Positions 50,017 through 59,378 of a stretch of 64,000 nucleotides of DNA are shown one piece after another. The notes beneath the pieces are model-generated. The model did not search any database, was not told the origin of the DNA, and saw only the letters and a program-made list of their open reading frames with translations. The stretch spans positions 62,001 to 126,000 of the forward strand of contig JDUB01000007.1 of NCBI GenBank assembly GCA_000771265.1, in the 5' to 3' direction. How positions within the stretch are numbered: position 1 is the first letter of the stretch; each line of letters begins with the position of its first letter. The DNA is from Bifidobacterium thermophilum DSM 20210 (GTDB lineage Bacteria; Actinomycetota; Actinomycetes; Actinomycetales; Bifidobacteriaceae). Position numbers and translations under genes: made by a program.

Positions 50017-51441
50017 ATGGATTATGAAGGTGTCAGCGCTATTGTTGTGCTTGCGGTGCTGATACTTTTCATCGCCGGATGGCTGCCCACAAGGACAGCT
50101 GACAGCATGAAGCGGGTGATCAGGCGCCGCCAGGACAAATATTCGCCGTCGTTGCATCTGATTGATGAGCACAGCGGTACGAGGTTTTCGGACGGTCATT
50201 CGCCGGTGACGAAAGGGGCTGTGATGCGGCCAGCACAGGCAAAGGGGGCGCGGGTGTCCCATGAGCATATCGCCGAGGTTCGTCGTCTGCGTAGGGCGTC
50301 GATCCGCCGTCGTCGCATCATCGCATGTGTGTTGTTGCTGGCTTGCGTTGTCGTGGGTGTGCTGTCGTATTTGTTGCATTTCTCCCCGTTATATGTGTTG
50401 ATTCCGGCTGGATTCCTGGTATTGACGATTGCTCTGGGAGCGCGGGCGAGCCGCCATGCGCGTGCGTGGGAGACCAAGGTATCCAAGCTGTTGGCGCAGG
50501 AGCGTCGCGAGCGCACGCGTTCCGGAAAACCGCAGACCGCAGCAGCGGAACATGTCGCGGCAGCCAAGGCTGTCGATGGTGTGTCGGGCAGCGCGTCCGA
50601 AGGTATTGAGGCCGCGGAGCATTCCGCCCCGGCGCCAGCCGATCAAGCGCCGGTCGATCAGACACCGGAAGCCCAGGCGGATGCCGTGGAGACATCGCTG
50701 ATGGAACAGCAAGAGATTCATCGCGCAGTTGAACAGGGCATGGCCGAACGCGACCGCAGGTTGGCGCGCAAGGCGTTCCGTCAGTCCGTAGACGCTGAAA
50801 CTGGTCCGGAAACCGGTTCCCATGACCGCAAGGATGCTGCAGGGCAAGGCGGGCAACAGTACGCTGATGCCGGGGCGGTGCGCGATATCCAGGGCGCTCG
50901 CGGAGCGAACGGGCGAGATGATGCTGATGCCGCCGCGCAAGCCGCGACCGACGATACGAACGCGCGTAACACGCAATCTGCCGCACCTGCCGAGCCGGCT
51001 ACCGCCGAGCATGGCGAATCCGCCGGGCCTGCCGAACCCGGTGCGCGCAATGAGCAGGCTGAACAATCTGAGCCTGCCGACCAGACGCGTGAACTCAGCC
51101 AAGTGAGTCCTGCATCTTCGCTGGATGTGTTCGACATGGCTGCCGGGCGTCATCAGGATCTCATCTCCTTCTCGTGGGGCGCACCGCGCAACATCGAAGA
51201 ACATGCGGAACAGGATGCCCCGGAAAGCTTGGAAATCAAGTCAACCCGGCAAGTTGCCAAAGCGGTTCCAGTCAAGGAACATGCGCATGAGCGTACACAG
51301 GGCAAGCACGGCGACACGCCGGTGAACAACGCGGAAACCTTCCATCATGCTGAATCGAACGCGCATGTGGATGTGCCCGAGGAAACGACCGATTCGTTGG
51401 GTCACGATTTGCGCGCCGTGCTGCAGCGCCGCTCTTCTTGA
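50017..51441 (+). CDS. Membrane protein of unknown function downstream of rimJ (GlpR-like position)
   Basis: 474 aa. An N-terminal helix (ISAIVVLAVLILFIAGWLP-like segment, ~6-24), then a basic loop with AEVRRLRRASIRRRR. Two close helices (~107-145) and a long Ala/Glu/Gln-rich tail follow, ending GHDLRAVLQRRSS. The mycobacterial order cyclo-ligase, rimJ, membrane protein (Rv0992c-Rv0996 from memory) matches, and a corynebacterial protein there is a cell-division membrane receptor; equivalence is an inference. The ATG has TATTCT (50003-50008) 8 nt upstream and no Shine-Dalgarno. Confidence 0.7.
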   Translation: MDYEGVSAIVVLAVLILFIAGWLPTRTADSMKRVIRRRQDKYSPSLHLIDEHSGTRFSDGHSPVTKGAVMRPAQAKGARVSHEHIAEVRRLRRASIRRRRIIACVLLLACVVVGVLSYLLHFSPLYVLIPAGFLVLTIALGARASRHARAWETKVSKLLAQERRERTRSGKPQTAAAEHVAAAKAVDGVSGSASEGIEAAEHSAPAPADQAPVDQTPEAQADAVETSLMEQQEIHRAVEQGMAERDRRLARKAFRQSVDAETGPETGSHDRKDAAGQGGQQYADAGAVRDIQGARGANGRDDADAAAQAATDDTNARNTQSAAPAEPATAEHGESAGPAEPGARNEQAEQSEPADQTRELSQVSPASSLDVFDMAAGRHQDLISFSWGAPRNIEEHAEQDAPESLEIKSTRQVAKAVPVKEHAHERTQGKHGDTPVNNAETFHHAESNAHVDVPEETTDSLGHDLRAVLQRRSS

Positions 51442-51482
51442 CTCCTGTAATCGTTGTGATTCCTAGGGTTTCACTCTCAGCG

Positions 51483-51523
51483 TTAGCACTCGAGTTGGCA
51501 GAGTGCTAACAACGCGCTACGAT
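51483..51523 (+). promoter_or_regulatory. CIRCE operator and promoter of groES
   Basis: TTAGCACTC (51483-51491), a 9-nt spacer, then GAGTGCTAA (51501-51509): a perfect CIRCE element, bound by HrcA. The promoter TTGGCA (51495-51500) / TACGAT (51518-51523), with 17 bp spacing, overlaps it, so HrcA would block transcription until heat shock. Confidence 0.92.
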
Positions 51524-51627
51524 GAGGTGTAGCGCAAAGGGACGGCGCCGATAGTGATCGTCAGCCTCTTGAAAGCGATGTCCTGGCGCGGGAAGTATCG
51601 ATTTCTCTTAGAAAGAGGAGGTCCACA

Positions 51628-51921
51628 GTGTCGATCTCACTCACACCGTTGGAAGACAAGATCATTGTCAAGCAGGCGGAAGCCGAAACCAAGACCGCTT
51701 CGGGCCTGTTCATCCCGGACAACGCCAAGGAGAAGCCGCAGCAGGGTGAAGTTCTGGCTGTCGGCCCCGGCCGTCGCGACGACAAGGGCGAGCGCATCCC
51801 GATGGATGTCAAGGTCGGCGATAAGGTGCTGTACTCCAAGTACGGCGGCACCGAAGTGCACTATCAGGGCGAGGATTATCTGATCGTCTCCGCCCGCGAC
51901 GTGCTCGCGATCCTGAACTGA
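51628..51921 (+). CDS. groES: Co-chaperonin GroES
   Basis: 97 aa, GTG start with AGAGGAGG upstream. GroES caps GroEL to make the folding chamber. Markers: [26 protein letters not shown] (mobile loop included), [38 protein letters not shown] and [13 protein letters not shown]. It is monocistronic; groEL is not in the window. Confidence 0.98.
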   Translation: MSISLTPLEDKIIVKQAEAETKTASGLFIPDNAKEKPQQGEVLAVGPGRRDDKGERIPMDVKVGDKVLYSKYGGTEVHYQGEDYLIVSARDVLAILN

Positions 51922-51936
51922 CGTTCCGCGTCTTGT

Positions 51937-51965
51937 AAGGCCTCGGCTTATGCCGGGGCCTTTTT
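51937..51965 (+). terminator. Intrinsic terminator of groES
   Basis: AAGGCCTCGGC (51937-51947) / GCCGGGGCCTT (51952-51962) with a U-run to 51965. Confidence 0.88.
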
Positions 51966-52070
51966 GTTTGCCCAGCCAGATCCGACGTGACACGCGGCGT
52001 GGACCGGGCGGTAAGATGGCTTTGGTCGTGTGTTCCGACACGACATCTGCTACGAGGCAGGGGACAACAT

Positions 52071-53042
52071 ATGGTCACTTCGATGGGAACCTCACAGGCG
52101 CGGGACGTGTTGCATGCCGTGGCCGACGCGTTGAACGCGGTGCTTGCATGCCCGCGCGAGACGGTGGAGACAACGGTTCTGACCTTCGCTGCCGGCGGTC
52201 ACGTGCTGCTCGAAGATGTTCCGGGAGTCGGTAAAACCACGTTGGCGAGAGCTCTGGCTACGGCAATCGGCGGGACAGTACGGCGGATCCAGTTCACTCC
52301 GGATTTGCTGCCGGGCGATTTGCTCGGCATGAACGTGTATTCGCGCGCCACGGAGTCCTTTGCGTTCCATCCTGGCCCGATTTTCGCCAATATCGTGATC
52401 GCCGACGAAATCAACCGTGCCGATCCGAAAGTGCAGTCCGCACTGTTGGAAGCGATGGGCGAGGGGCAGGTGTCTGTGGACGGGCAGACGCATCATCTGG
52501 AGCAGCCGTTCATCGTTGTCGCCACGCAGAACCCGATTGAGCTTGAAGGAACCTATCCGCTGCCTGAGGCACAACTCGACCGGTTCATGATCCGCATGGG
52601 CTTCGGGTATCCGGTTGCCGGGACGGAGGAGCGGATGGTGATGTCGGATCATGCGTCCAGACCGCTTGAAGGATTGCATCGTGTCGCGGAACTCGACCAG
52701 ATGCAGGCGATACGCGATACCTGCGCCGTGGTGAAGATTTCGCAGCCGGTGGCCCATTATCTGGTGTCATTGACGGCCGCTACCCGCACGATGGAGGGCG
52801 TATCCTACGGCGTGTCGCCTCGCGGCAGTCTGCAGCTCGCCGCTCTGTCCCGTGCGAAGGCGCTGTATGAGGGCAGAGGTTTCGTGCTTCCTGACGATGT
52901 GCGTTGGGCGGCGCCGTTCGCGTTGTCGCACCGGTTGGTGCTGGAGAACGCCGGATACGGTACCGCACCGACCGGTCTGGCGCGTCAGCTGGTGGAATCG
53001 CTGATTGAGCGCACCCCGGTCCCGCGGTCGTCTGACAGGTGA
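52071..53042 (+). CDS. MoxR-family AAA+ ATPase
   Basis: 323 aa. Walker A is in LLEDVPGVGKTTLARALA; the MoxR sequence RIQFTPDLLPGDLLGMNVY, Walker B VIADEINRADPKVQSALLEAMGEGQV and sensor region VVATQNPIELEGTYPLPEAQLDRFMIR are complete. MoxR ATPases act as chaperones for partner proteins, usually encoded next to DUF58 and transglutaminase proteins, exactly as here. The ATG at 52071 follows AGGGGACA. Its stop overlaps the next gene's GTG (GTGA). Confidence 0.95.
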   Translation: MVTSMGTSQARDVLHAVADALNAVLACPRETVETTVLTFAAGGHVLLEDVPGVGKTTLARALATAIGGTVRRIQFTPDLLPGDLLGMNVYSRATESFAFHPGPIFANIVIADEINRADPKVQSALLEAMGEGQVSVDGQTHHLEQPFIVVATQNPIELEGTYPLPEAQLDRFMIRMGFGYPVAGTEERMVMSDHASRPLEGLHRVAELDQMQAIRDTCAVVKISQPVAHYLVSLTAATRTMEGVSYGVSPRGSLQLAALSRAKALYEGRGFVLPDDVRWAAPFALSHRLVLENAGYGTAPTGLARQLVESLIERTPVPRSSDR

Positions 53043-56000
53043 ATCATATGACCGACGAATCGTCAGCTGGCGGCAAGCCCGCCCGCCACGCATCCAGCCA
53101 AGCTCGCTTGCGCAGGGCAGGGGTGCCGTGGAGAATGCGCCGCGGGTGCGTCCGCCCGGGTGCCGCGGGGCTGGTGGCCGGTCTGGCGATTGTGGCGTTG
53201 TGGCTTGTCGCGTTGACCTTCGACGCCCGTGTGCTGGTAGCCGCAGCCATCGCGTGGACAGCGGTGTGGCTGATGTCCGGGTGCTGGGGTGTTGTGCAAT
53301 CGGTTGCAGTACGGCGTATTCAGTCTGGACGGCCGGTCGGGACGAATACAGCCGCGGACACGGCCGCGGGAACGGAACGGATTCCCCGCTGGCGTCGGCT
53401 CTGCCATGCGGTGATGCTGCCGCATGATATCCGCACCGTCGGCACGTACATCCGGCTCAATCCGGAGGAGTATGTCGGCAGTGTCCCCAATCAGCGTGGA
53501 TGGTATCGGCGTGTCGGCATGGTATTGTCGTGGCGCGAACCGCTCGGTCTGTTTGTTGTGCGTACGGTCATCCCCGATGATGCGGAACTGGTGATTCTTC
53601 CTGAACCGGGGCCCGTCAACGTGACTGCCGGCGAACCTGCGTCAGGTGCGCGTGGCGGGGGACGGGCGACCTTCGGATTCGCGGGTTTGCGTGAATATGA
53701 GCCCGGCGACCCCGTACGCAGCATCGCGTGGAAACGTAGCGCCAGCGCGGGCCGTCTCATGGTCAAACGCGCCCCGCGCAGCATGGTGCATGCGGTCATG
53801 CTCGTATGCGATATGGCCTCCTGTACTACCGACGCCCAGGTTGATGCCGTCGCCTACGCTGCGATGAGCCGGTATGCCGGTCTGTGTGCCGGCTTGGAAC
53901 GGCACGGCGGCAAGCTGATTGTCACTGACGGACAGGCAGTCGCCACATCCTCAGGCCAGACCATGCGGCTTATCGCCTCGCTACAGGCCGGAGGGGACGC
54001 CGACCATATGGCTGCAACCGTGTGCAATGCCGCTTCTGCGCAACATATGCCGGTCAACGTGGTCGTCATCACGGCAAGCACATCAAGCACGGCAAGCGGC
54101 GTAAATACGGCGAACGGCACCAACGCCACAACAGCCCAAGGAATCCGGCTCGTCGCAAGTCTGCGTGCCGCCGGGCAGCCGAATGTGCAGACGGTGTCGG
54201 TCCAGGGCGACCACGCCTCGTACCGGTTGCGCTCGTATGAGATGGATGACAGTGAGGATGATGCCGTCGAGGGCAGTGAACCCCTGAGCGGTCGGGCATC
54301 CGCGCGCAGACACATCCGTCGGGTCGGTGCGTGGCTGCCCGCCGCCCACGAATCCGGACCGAACCACGACCACACGCCTGCCGGGCAATCCGGCCGACGC
54401 CGGTGGGTCGCAGCACAAGTTGCAGGACTGCTTGTGCGAACCACAATCGTGGCGCTCACCATGGAACTGAGCGTGCAGTGGGCGCTGATGCTGGTCCAAG
54501 GGAAGGGGTTGTGGTGGCCGGTATTCGCGCGGATAGGCGTCGCGGCGCTTGCCATCACCTCGCAGATTCCGACACCGCGGCGGTTCAAGCACAGGCGGTT
54601 GGTGGCAGCGATTCGGGGCATCGCATTCGTCCTGACAGCCCTTGTGACAGGGATTGTCATTGCAGGGCTACGGTTGCGTGAAACCCTCGGATTCCTGCCG
54701 TGGCATCCCGTCTACACGCAAGTGTCCGCAGGCGGGGAGCAGACCGTCGTGCACGTCCCGTTCACCCAGGTCTGGGGACGATTCGCGACAACGGTTGCAT
54801 CGGGTTTCAAGCAGTTGTATGCGCAAGTACCGCCGCTGAATATGGGAGCGGCGTCGGATGCCGCCGTCATCATCGCTGTCGTCGGGGTGATGCTGGTTGT
54901 CCGGCTGCTTGCCGGCATTCCCGCTGCAATCCCGTGGATGGGCATCCTCCCCGTTGTCGTGGGTGCGGCGGCGAATGTGTCGATGCTGCAGGAAGTGCCG
55001 TGGGTGGGGGTGCTGCTACTGGCGGCATCGCTCGCCTTGGCGTGGTGGTCGGTCCGTCCGCACGCCGCATCTCTGGTCATGCCGTGTGTCGCATCGGTGG
55101 TGACGATGGCCTTGGTGACGTCTTGCACGTCGGCGGGGCTTGCGTTCGCGCGGTCCGTCCCGCTCACCTTCGACGCGGGCAACGGCATGTTCAGTTCCAC
55201 GACCATCAACCCGATGATCGATCTCAAACGCTCCCTGACGACGGGCTCCTCGGCGACTGCCTTGACCTACCAGTCCAACAGGGCACGATACCTGCGTATG
55301 GCCACGCTGGATGATTTCGACGGCGATACGTGGAATTTCGATGCCACATTGTCGGCGAGTGCGAATCTGTATCGCCGCAGCTCCTCCACTGCATTCGTCA
55401 ACTTGCAATCCGATGTGGACAAAGCCGCCTCCAAGCTTGCCGCGTCCTCAGGTGGATACTCGTCCGCAGCTCAGCCGTTGGCCACATATCTGACGTATGA
55501 CAACGGGTCGCTTGATTCCGCGAACGTCGCGGATAGTTGGCTCGATATCAAAATCGCTGAAACCGATGTCACCATCGACAAGCTCAGCACGCGTCTGCTG
55601 CCGGTCGGCGGCCTGCTGCTCGACTATTCCGGAGTCAGCGGCGACTGGACCGACAACTCCTCGGGCGGCATCACGTCGCGGAACGCCACCACGACACGGG
55701 GGCAATCCTATACGACGACGGGCATCTATATTGATCCAATCAGCTCGTCCCTAGGCTTCCAACAAATCGACACCATTGAGAAAGCCGTGTTGACCTTGCG
55801 CGACACCGGGCATCTGACTGTGCCGGATGCCGCCACGGCGAATGCGGAACGCGCACGATGGGTGTCCTCGGGGGCCGCGCAACGCGCCGGTGATCTGCTG
55901 CTCATTCCCGTCACGAGCAGCGACGGCATCCTGACCGTCGCAAATTCCGACACTTTCGACGGAGCGCTCGCCTACGAATGGTCGAAAAACGGGTACAGCG

Positions 56001-57376
56001 GCGATGCGAATTCCAACGACCCGGGAAGTGCCAGTATGTACACGCTGAGCACGTCGTTCGCCAATGCCGTCGGTTTCAATCCGAACAAAGACAGTGCCGT
56101 GCTCGTGCATGATTCGGGCGGCGGAACCTGGATGCTTGCGCTTCCCGCCACCGTGGGTGCAGCTGATTTCTCGGACGCCGATGCTGTCACGTCACTGTTC
56201 GCCAAGGCGGGGATGACCGTGTCGTCAGTGATATCGGTAGCGTTGGAAAGCGGGCTGGTCGACGGATCTGACCTGTTCGCCCGCATCGATGCTCTCGACA
56301 AAGCTGTGCTCGCCCGCTACCGGTCACTCCCGGCGAAGCTGCCGTCCGGCGTCAAGGCGGTGATCTCCCAAGCGAAGGCCGATGGCATACCATCCGAGGG
56401 ATCCACCTTCAACGAGCAGGAACAGGCGTTGCAATATCTGGTCAGGTATTTCTCCTCGAACGGCTTCACCTATTCCCTGGACGTGCCGGGCGATGAAACC
56501 GGCGACGACAGCAATATCGCGATGGTCGGCAGCTTCCTCAAGCGCAAAAGCGGCTACTGTGCGCATTATGCGAGCGCATTCGCCATCCTCGGGCGAGCGC
56601 TCGGGGTGCCCACACGCATGGTGCTCGGCTACAGCACGAGCGGGGTGGTGGATGAGAACGGGTCGTACAGCGTCAGCGCGAAACAGCTGCACGCTTGGGA
56701 TGAAGCCTACCTGTCGGGGGTTGGCTGGGTCCCGTTCGATGTGACCCCGGCTGCATCCGAGGAATCGTCCGATGCCGGCCAAAGCCCCTCTTCGGCTGCG
56801 TCGTCGTCAAGCCCGTCGGAGTCGTCCTCGCCTTCAGCTTCACAGTCCGCTTCGCCGTCGGCTTCCGCCTCGGCGTCGTCATCGGGTTCCATTGGCGGGC
56901 CCAGCTCCCGGACGCAGGGTCGCGATGACGCTTCTCAGACGGGCTTACCGGTCCGCCAGTGGATGGTGTTCCTGGTGGCTGTCGCGGGGTTGGGGGCGCT
57001 GTGCTGCGTACCGATGGGCATACGTTCGCGCAGGAGACGTCGCCGGTTATGGGCGTTCGATCGTGCGGCGTGTGGGGGAGCGGACGACGACACGCCGGTC
57101 CGGTCCGCGTGGATTGGCGCGTGGCGCGAGCTTCAGGACACCGCGTGGGATTGTGGGGCGCGATGGCCTGTTACGGCCACGGATCGGGATATCGCCGATG
57201 TCGTAGGGGCCGCGCTCGCCTGCGAGGCGGCCGGAAAGGTCGCCGGTCGGGCAGCAGCGTGCGTATTTGGGCACGGTGATGTTCCAGCGCCGTCGCTCAA
57301 GGATGCCGCCGATGTGCGCGCAGCTGTGGAAGGCCGCCGCCGGTTCATGCCCATGTCGCTGTTCCGTCGGCGTTGA
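53039..57376 (+). CDS. DUF58-transglutaminase (TgpA-like) fusion membrane protein
   Basis: 1445 aa. Residues 1-420: two membrane helices then a DUF58 domain (FAGLREYEPGDPVRSIAWKR, the family hallmark). Residues ~450-700: about seven helices as in TgpA. Residues ~700-1260: a large extracellular region with a transglutaminase-like fold carrying Cys1174 (SGYCAHYASAFA), His1218 (LHAWDEAYL) and Asp1234 (WVPFDVTP). A Ser/Pro/Ala-rich stretch, one more helix (~1305) and a cytosolic tail follow. DUF58 and TgpA proteins are usually separate genes after moxR; here one frame covers both. It probably acts on the envelope with MoxR. Target unknown. Confidence 0.85.
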   Translation: MNHMTDESSAGGKPARHASSQARLRRAGVPWRMRRGCVRPGAAGLVAGLAIVALWLVALTFDARVLVAAAIAWTAVWLMSGCWGVVQSVAVRRIQSGRPVGTNTAADTAAGTERIPRWRRLCHAVMLPHDIRTVGTYIRLNPEEYVGSVPNQRGWYRRVGMVLSWREPLGLFVVRTVIPDDAELVILPEPGPVNVTAGEPASGARGGGRATFGFAGLREYEPGDPVRSIAWKRSASAGRLMVKRAPRSMVHAVMLVCDMASCTTDAQVDAVAYAAMSRYAGLCAGLERHGGKLIVTDGQAVATSSGQTMRLIASLQAGGDADHMAATVCNAASAQHMPVNVVVITASTSSTASGVNTANGTNATTAQGIRLVASLRAAGQPNVQTVSVQGDHASYRLRSYEMDDSEDDAVEGSEPLSGRASARRHIRRVGAWLPAAHESGPNHDHTPAGQSGRRRWVAAQVAGLLVRTTIVALTMELSVQWALMLVQGKGLWWPVFARIGVAALAITSQIPTPRRFKHRRLVAAIRGIAFVLTALVTGIVIAGLRLRETLGFLPWHPVYTQVSAGGEQTVVHVPFTQVWGRFATTVASGFKQLYAQVPPLNMGAASDAAVIIAVVGVMLVVRLLAGIPAAIPWMGILPVVVGAAANVSMLQEVPWVGVLLLAASLALAWWSVRPHAASLVMPCVASVVTMALVTSCTSAGLAFARSVPLTFDAGNGMFSSTTINPMIDLKRSLTTGSSATALTYQSNRARYLRMATLDDFDGDTWNFDATLSASANLYRRSSSTAFVNLQSDVDKAASKLAASSGGYSSAAQPLATYLTYDNGSLDSANVADSWLDIKIAETDVTIDKLSTRLLPVGGLLLDYSGVSGDWTDNSSGGITSRNATTTRGQSYTTTGIYIDPISSSLGFQQIDTIEKAVLTLRDTGHLTVPDAATANAERARWVSSGAAQRAGDLLLIPVTSSDGILTVANSDTFDGALAYEWSKNGYSGDANSNDPGSASMYTLSTSFANAVGFNPNKDSAVLVHDSGGGTWMLALPATVGAADFSDADAVTSLFAKAGMTVSSVISVALESGLVDGSDLFARIDALDKAVLARYRSLPAKLPSGVKAVISQAKADGIPSEGSTFNEQEQALQYLVRYFSSNGFTYSLDVPGDETGDDSNIAMVGSFLKRKSGYCAHYASAFAILGRALGVPTRMVLGYSTSGVVDENGSYSVSAKQLHAWDEAYLSGVGWVPFDVTPAASEESSDAGQSPSSAASSSSPSESSSPSASQSASPSASASASSSGSIGGPSSRTQGRDDASQTGLPVRQWMVFLVAVAGLGALCCVPMGIRSRRRRRRLWAFDRAACGGADDDTPVRSAWIGAWRELQDTAWDCGARWPVTATDRDIADVVGAALACEAAGKVAGRAAACVFGHGDVPAPSLKDAADVRAAVEGRRRFMPMSLFRRR

Positions 57377-57476
57377 AGACGTCTGAAGCGACACGCCGCG
57401 GGGCTGATGTCCGCATGGTGACCTTCCGGCCGGTATGTTACGGGGAGATTGACGCCGCCGCGTATAGGATTGAGTC

Positions 57477-58556
57477 ATGGCATACCTACATCGTGCAATC
57501 ATCGATACCATTCCCAGCTACAAGCAAGGCAAGCCCGCACCGAAGACGCCGGGTCTGACCGCGTACAAGATCTCCAGCAACGAGAACCCGTACGAGCCGC
57601 TTGCCAGCGTTAAGCAGGCCATCGTCGACAAGGCCGTCGGCCGCATGAACCGTTACCCGGACATGCGCGGGACAGCGGTTGTGGAGCGTTTGGCCGACCA
57701 GTTCGGCGTCAAACCGGAGAATGTCGTCCTGGGCTGCGGATCCACCGAAGTCATCACCCAGCTGGTCAATCTGGTCGCCGGCCCTGGAGACGAAGTCGTC
57801 TACCCGTGGCGCAGTTTTGAAGCCTACCCGATTATCGTGGCGAACGCGGGCGCGACCAGCGTGAAAGTACCGAACCGTCCCGACGGCAGCCATGACATCG
57901 ATGCGATGATCGCCGCCGTCAACGAGCGCACGCGCCTGATTATCGTCAACAATCCGAACAACCCGACCTCCACATCCTTGTCTGATGCGGATGCGCGCAA
58001 GCTCATGGCCGCCGTGCCCAAGGACGTGCTGGTTCTGTTTGACGAGGCGTATATCCAGTTCAACACCGCCGCCGACACGAATGTCGCGATGGACCTGTTC
58101 CGCGAATACCCGAATATCGTGGTCGCACAGACCTTCTCCAAGGCGTACGGGCTTGCGGGTCTGCGCATCGGCTATGGCATCGCCCCGGCCGATGTGATCG
58201 ACGGCATGCGCAAGGTGGCCATTCCTTTCGGTGTCACGGAGATCGCCCAGACCGCGGCGCTCGCGTCCATGGACGCCTATGACGAGCTGGACGAGCGTGT
58301 CAAGGCGCTGGTCGCGGAACGTGCGCGTGTGGTCGCGGCCTTGCGCGCTCAGGGATGGGAGTTCCCTGAACCGTACGCGAACTTCTTCTGGCTGCCGATC
58401 GGTGAGCGTACCGACGAGGCGGCGGAACACTTCGTCAAGGCGGCGTTGTCCGTGCGCGTGTTCAGCGGCGAGGGCATCCGTATCTCGATTGGTGAGCGTG
58501 AGGCGAACGACCGGGTGATTAGCGTCTGCGCCGACCTCAAACGGCTTGGATTCTGA
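57477..58556 (+). CDS. HisC-family PLP aminotransferase
   Basis: 359 aa, fold type I aminotransferase. The PLP Lys is in QTFSKAYGLAGLRIGYG; other family features are ISSNENPYEPL, GCGSTEVITQL, NNPNNPTS and LFDEAYIQF. Members act on histidinol phosphate or on aromatic amino acids (phenylalanine aminotransferase). No his genes are adjacent, so an aromatic aminotransferase role is as likely as histidine synthesis. The ATG at 57477 lies 6 nt after TAGGAT (57465-57470) with no Shine-Dalgarno, suggesting a leaderless mRNA. Confidence 0.88.
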   Translation: MAYLHRAIIDTIPSYKQGKPAPKTPGLTAYKISSNENPYEPLASVKQAIVDKAVGRMNRYPDMRGTAVVERLADQFGVKPENVVLGCGSTEVITQLVNLVAGPGDEVVYPWRSFEAYPIIVANAGATSVKVPNRPDGSHDIDAMIAAVNERTRLIIVNNPNNPTSTSLSDADARKLMAAVPKDVLVLFDEAYIQFNTAADTNVAMDLFREYPNIVVAQTFSKAYGLAGLRIGYGIAPADVIDGMRKVAIPFGVTEIAQTAALASMDAYDELDERVKALVAERARVVAALRAQGWEFPEPYANFFWLPIGERTDEAAEHFVKAALSVRVFSGEGIRISIGEREANDRVISVCADLKRLGF

Positions 58557-58805
58557 TCGGCGGACGCGCTGTGGCGGTGTTTCGGATGTGCCGTGGTTGC
58601 GTTTGGACTGCTGGTGGCTGTGTTGTCGTCGTGCAGGTCTGATGCGCGGGCTGTGCGGGCCTGGTGTGCGGCCACGGCGTGTCGCCTGAAATACCGCCGA
58701 TTTGGCGGGGCGATTTCCGGCTTGCGACACGCCTGATTTGCATTTGTCCCGCAAAAATGCCATTATAGCCAAGTTGCCGGTTGCGGCTAGGTCGCTTGCG
58801 GCAAG

Positions 58806-58887
58806 GGCTGGTTTCCCAAGCGGTCAAAGGGACCTGACTGTAAATCAGGCGCTTCGTGCTTCAATGGTTCGAATCCATTACCAGCCA
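58806..58887 (+). tRNA. tRNA-Tyr (anticodon GTA)
   Basis: Acceptor arms GGCTGGT / ACCAGCC. Anticodon region CTGACTGTAAATCAG, a long variable arm (GCGCTTCGTGC) and T-loop GGTTCGAATCC. CCA is not encoded. First of a three-tRNA cluster. Confidence 0.93.
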
Positions 58888-58888
58888 C

Positions 58889-58960
<72 letters not shown>

Positions 58961-58965
58961 CTCAT

Positions 58966-59039
58966 GGCGGGGTAGCTCAGCTGGCTAGAGCGTACGACTC
59001 ATAATCGTAAGGTCAAGAGTTCGAGTCTCTTCCTCGCTA
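58966..59039 (+). tRNA. tRNA-Met (anticodon CAT)
   Basis: Acceptor arms GGCGGGG / CCTCGCT pair with two wobble pairs. Anticodon stem-loop TACGACTCATAATCGTA. T-loop AGAGTTCGAGTCTCT. The 5' G-U acceptor pair and D-arm fit an elongator tRNA-Met. Confidence 0.9.
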
Positions 59040-59090
59040 CAAAGGCCGGCGACACCGCCGGTAAGCAATCGACCACAGAGGTGAACCAAC

Positions 59091-59261
59091 ATGGCAAGCA
59101 AGAGCGCCGACATCCGTCCGGGTATCACGCTGGCATGCACGGAGTGCAAGGAGCGTAACTACATCACGACCAAGAATCGTCGTAACACTCCTGACCGTCT
59201 TGAGCTGAAGAAGTTCTGCCCGCGTTGCGGCAAGCAGACGGTTCATCGCGAAACCCGCTGA
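59091..59261 (+). CDS. rpmG: 50S ribosomal protein L33
   Basis: 56 aa: [20 protein letters not shown], then [21 protein letters not shown] and a C-terminal CPRC. The CxxC pairs form the zinc-binding version of L33. It follows tRNA-Met within 55 bp, a common arrangement (tRNA then rpmG), and ends before a strong terminator. GAGGTGAACCAAC precedes the ATG. Confidence 0.96.
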   Translation: MASKSADIRPGITLACTECKERNYITTKNRRNTPDRLELKKFCPRCGKQTVHRETR

Positions 59262-59293
59262 ATCTGTTCGAGCGTGGCATCACGCTTGTGAGA

Positions 59294-59319
59294 AAGCCTG
59301 ACTTCGGTCAGGCTTTTTT
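59294..59319 (+). terminator. Intrinsic terminator of the tRNA-rpmG unit
   Basis: AAGCCTGAC / GTCAGGCTT with a TTCG loop, then a run of T. Confidence 0.93.
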
Positions 59320-59378
59320 GTTATCCCCGACCTCTGGCGGGACGCCGTCTCGGCAAGCCTGCGGCTAGTATTGCGGGT

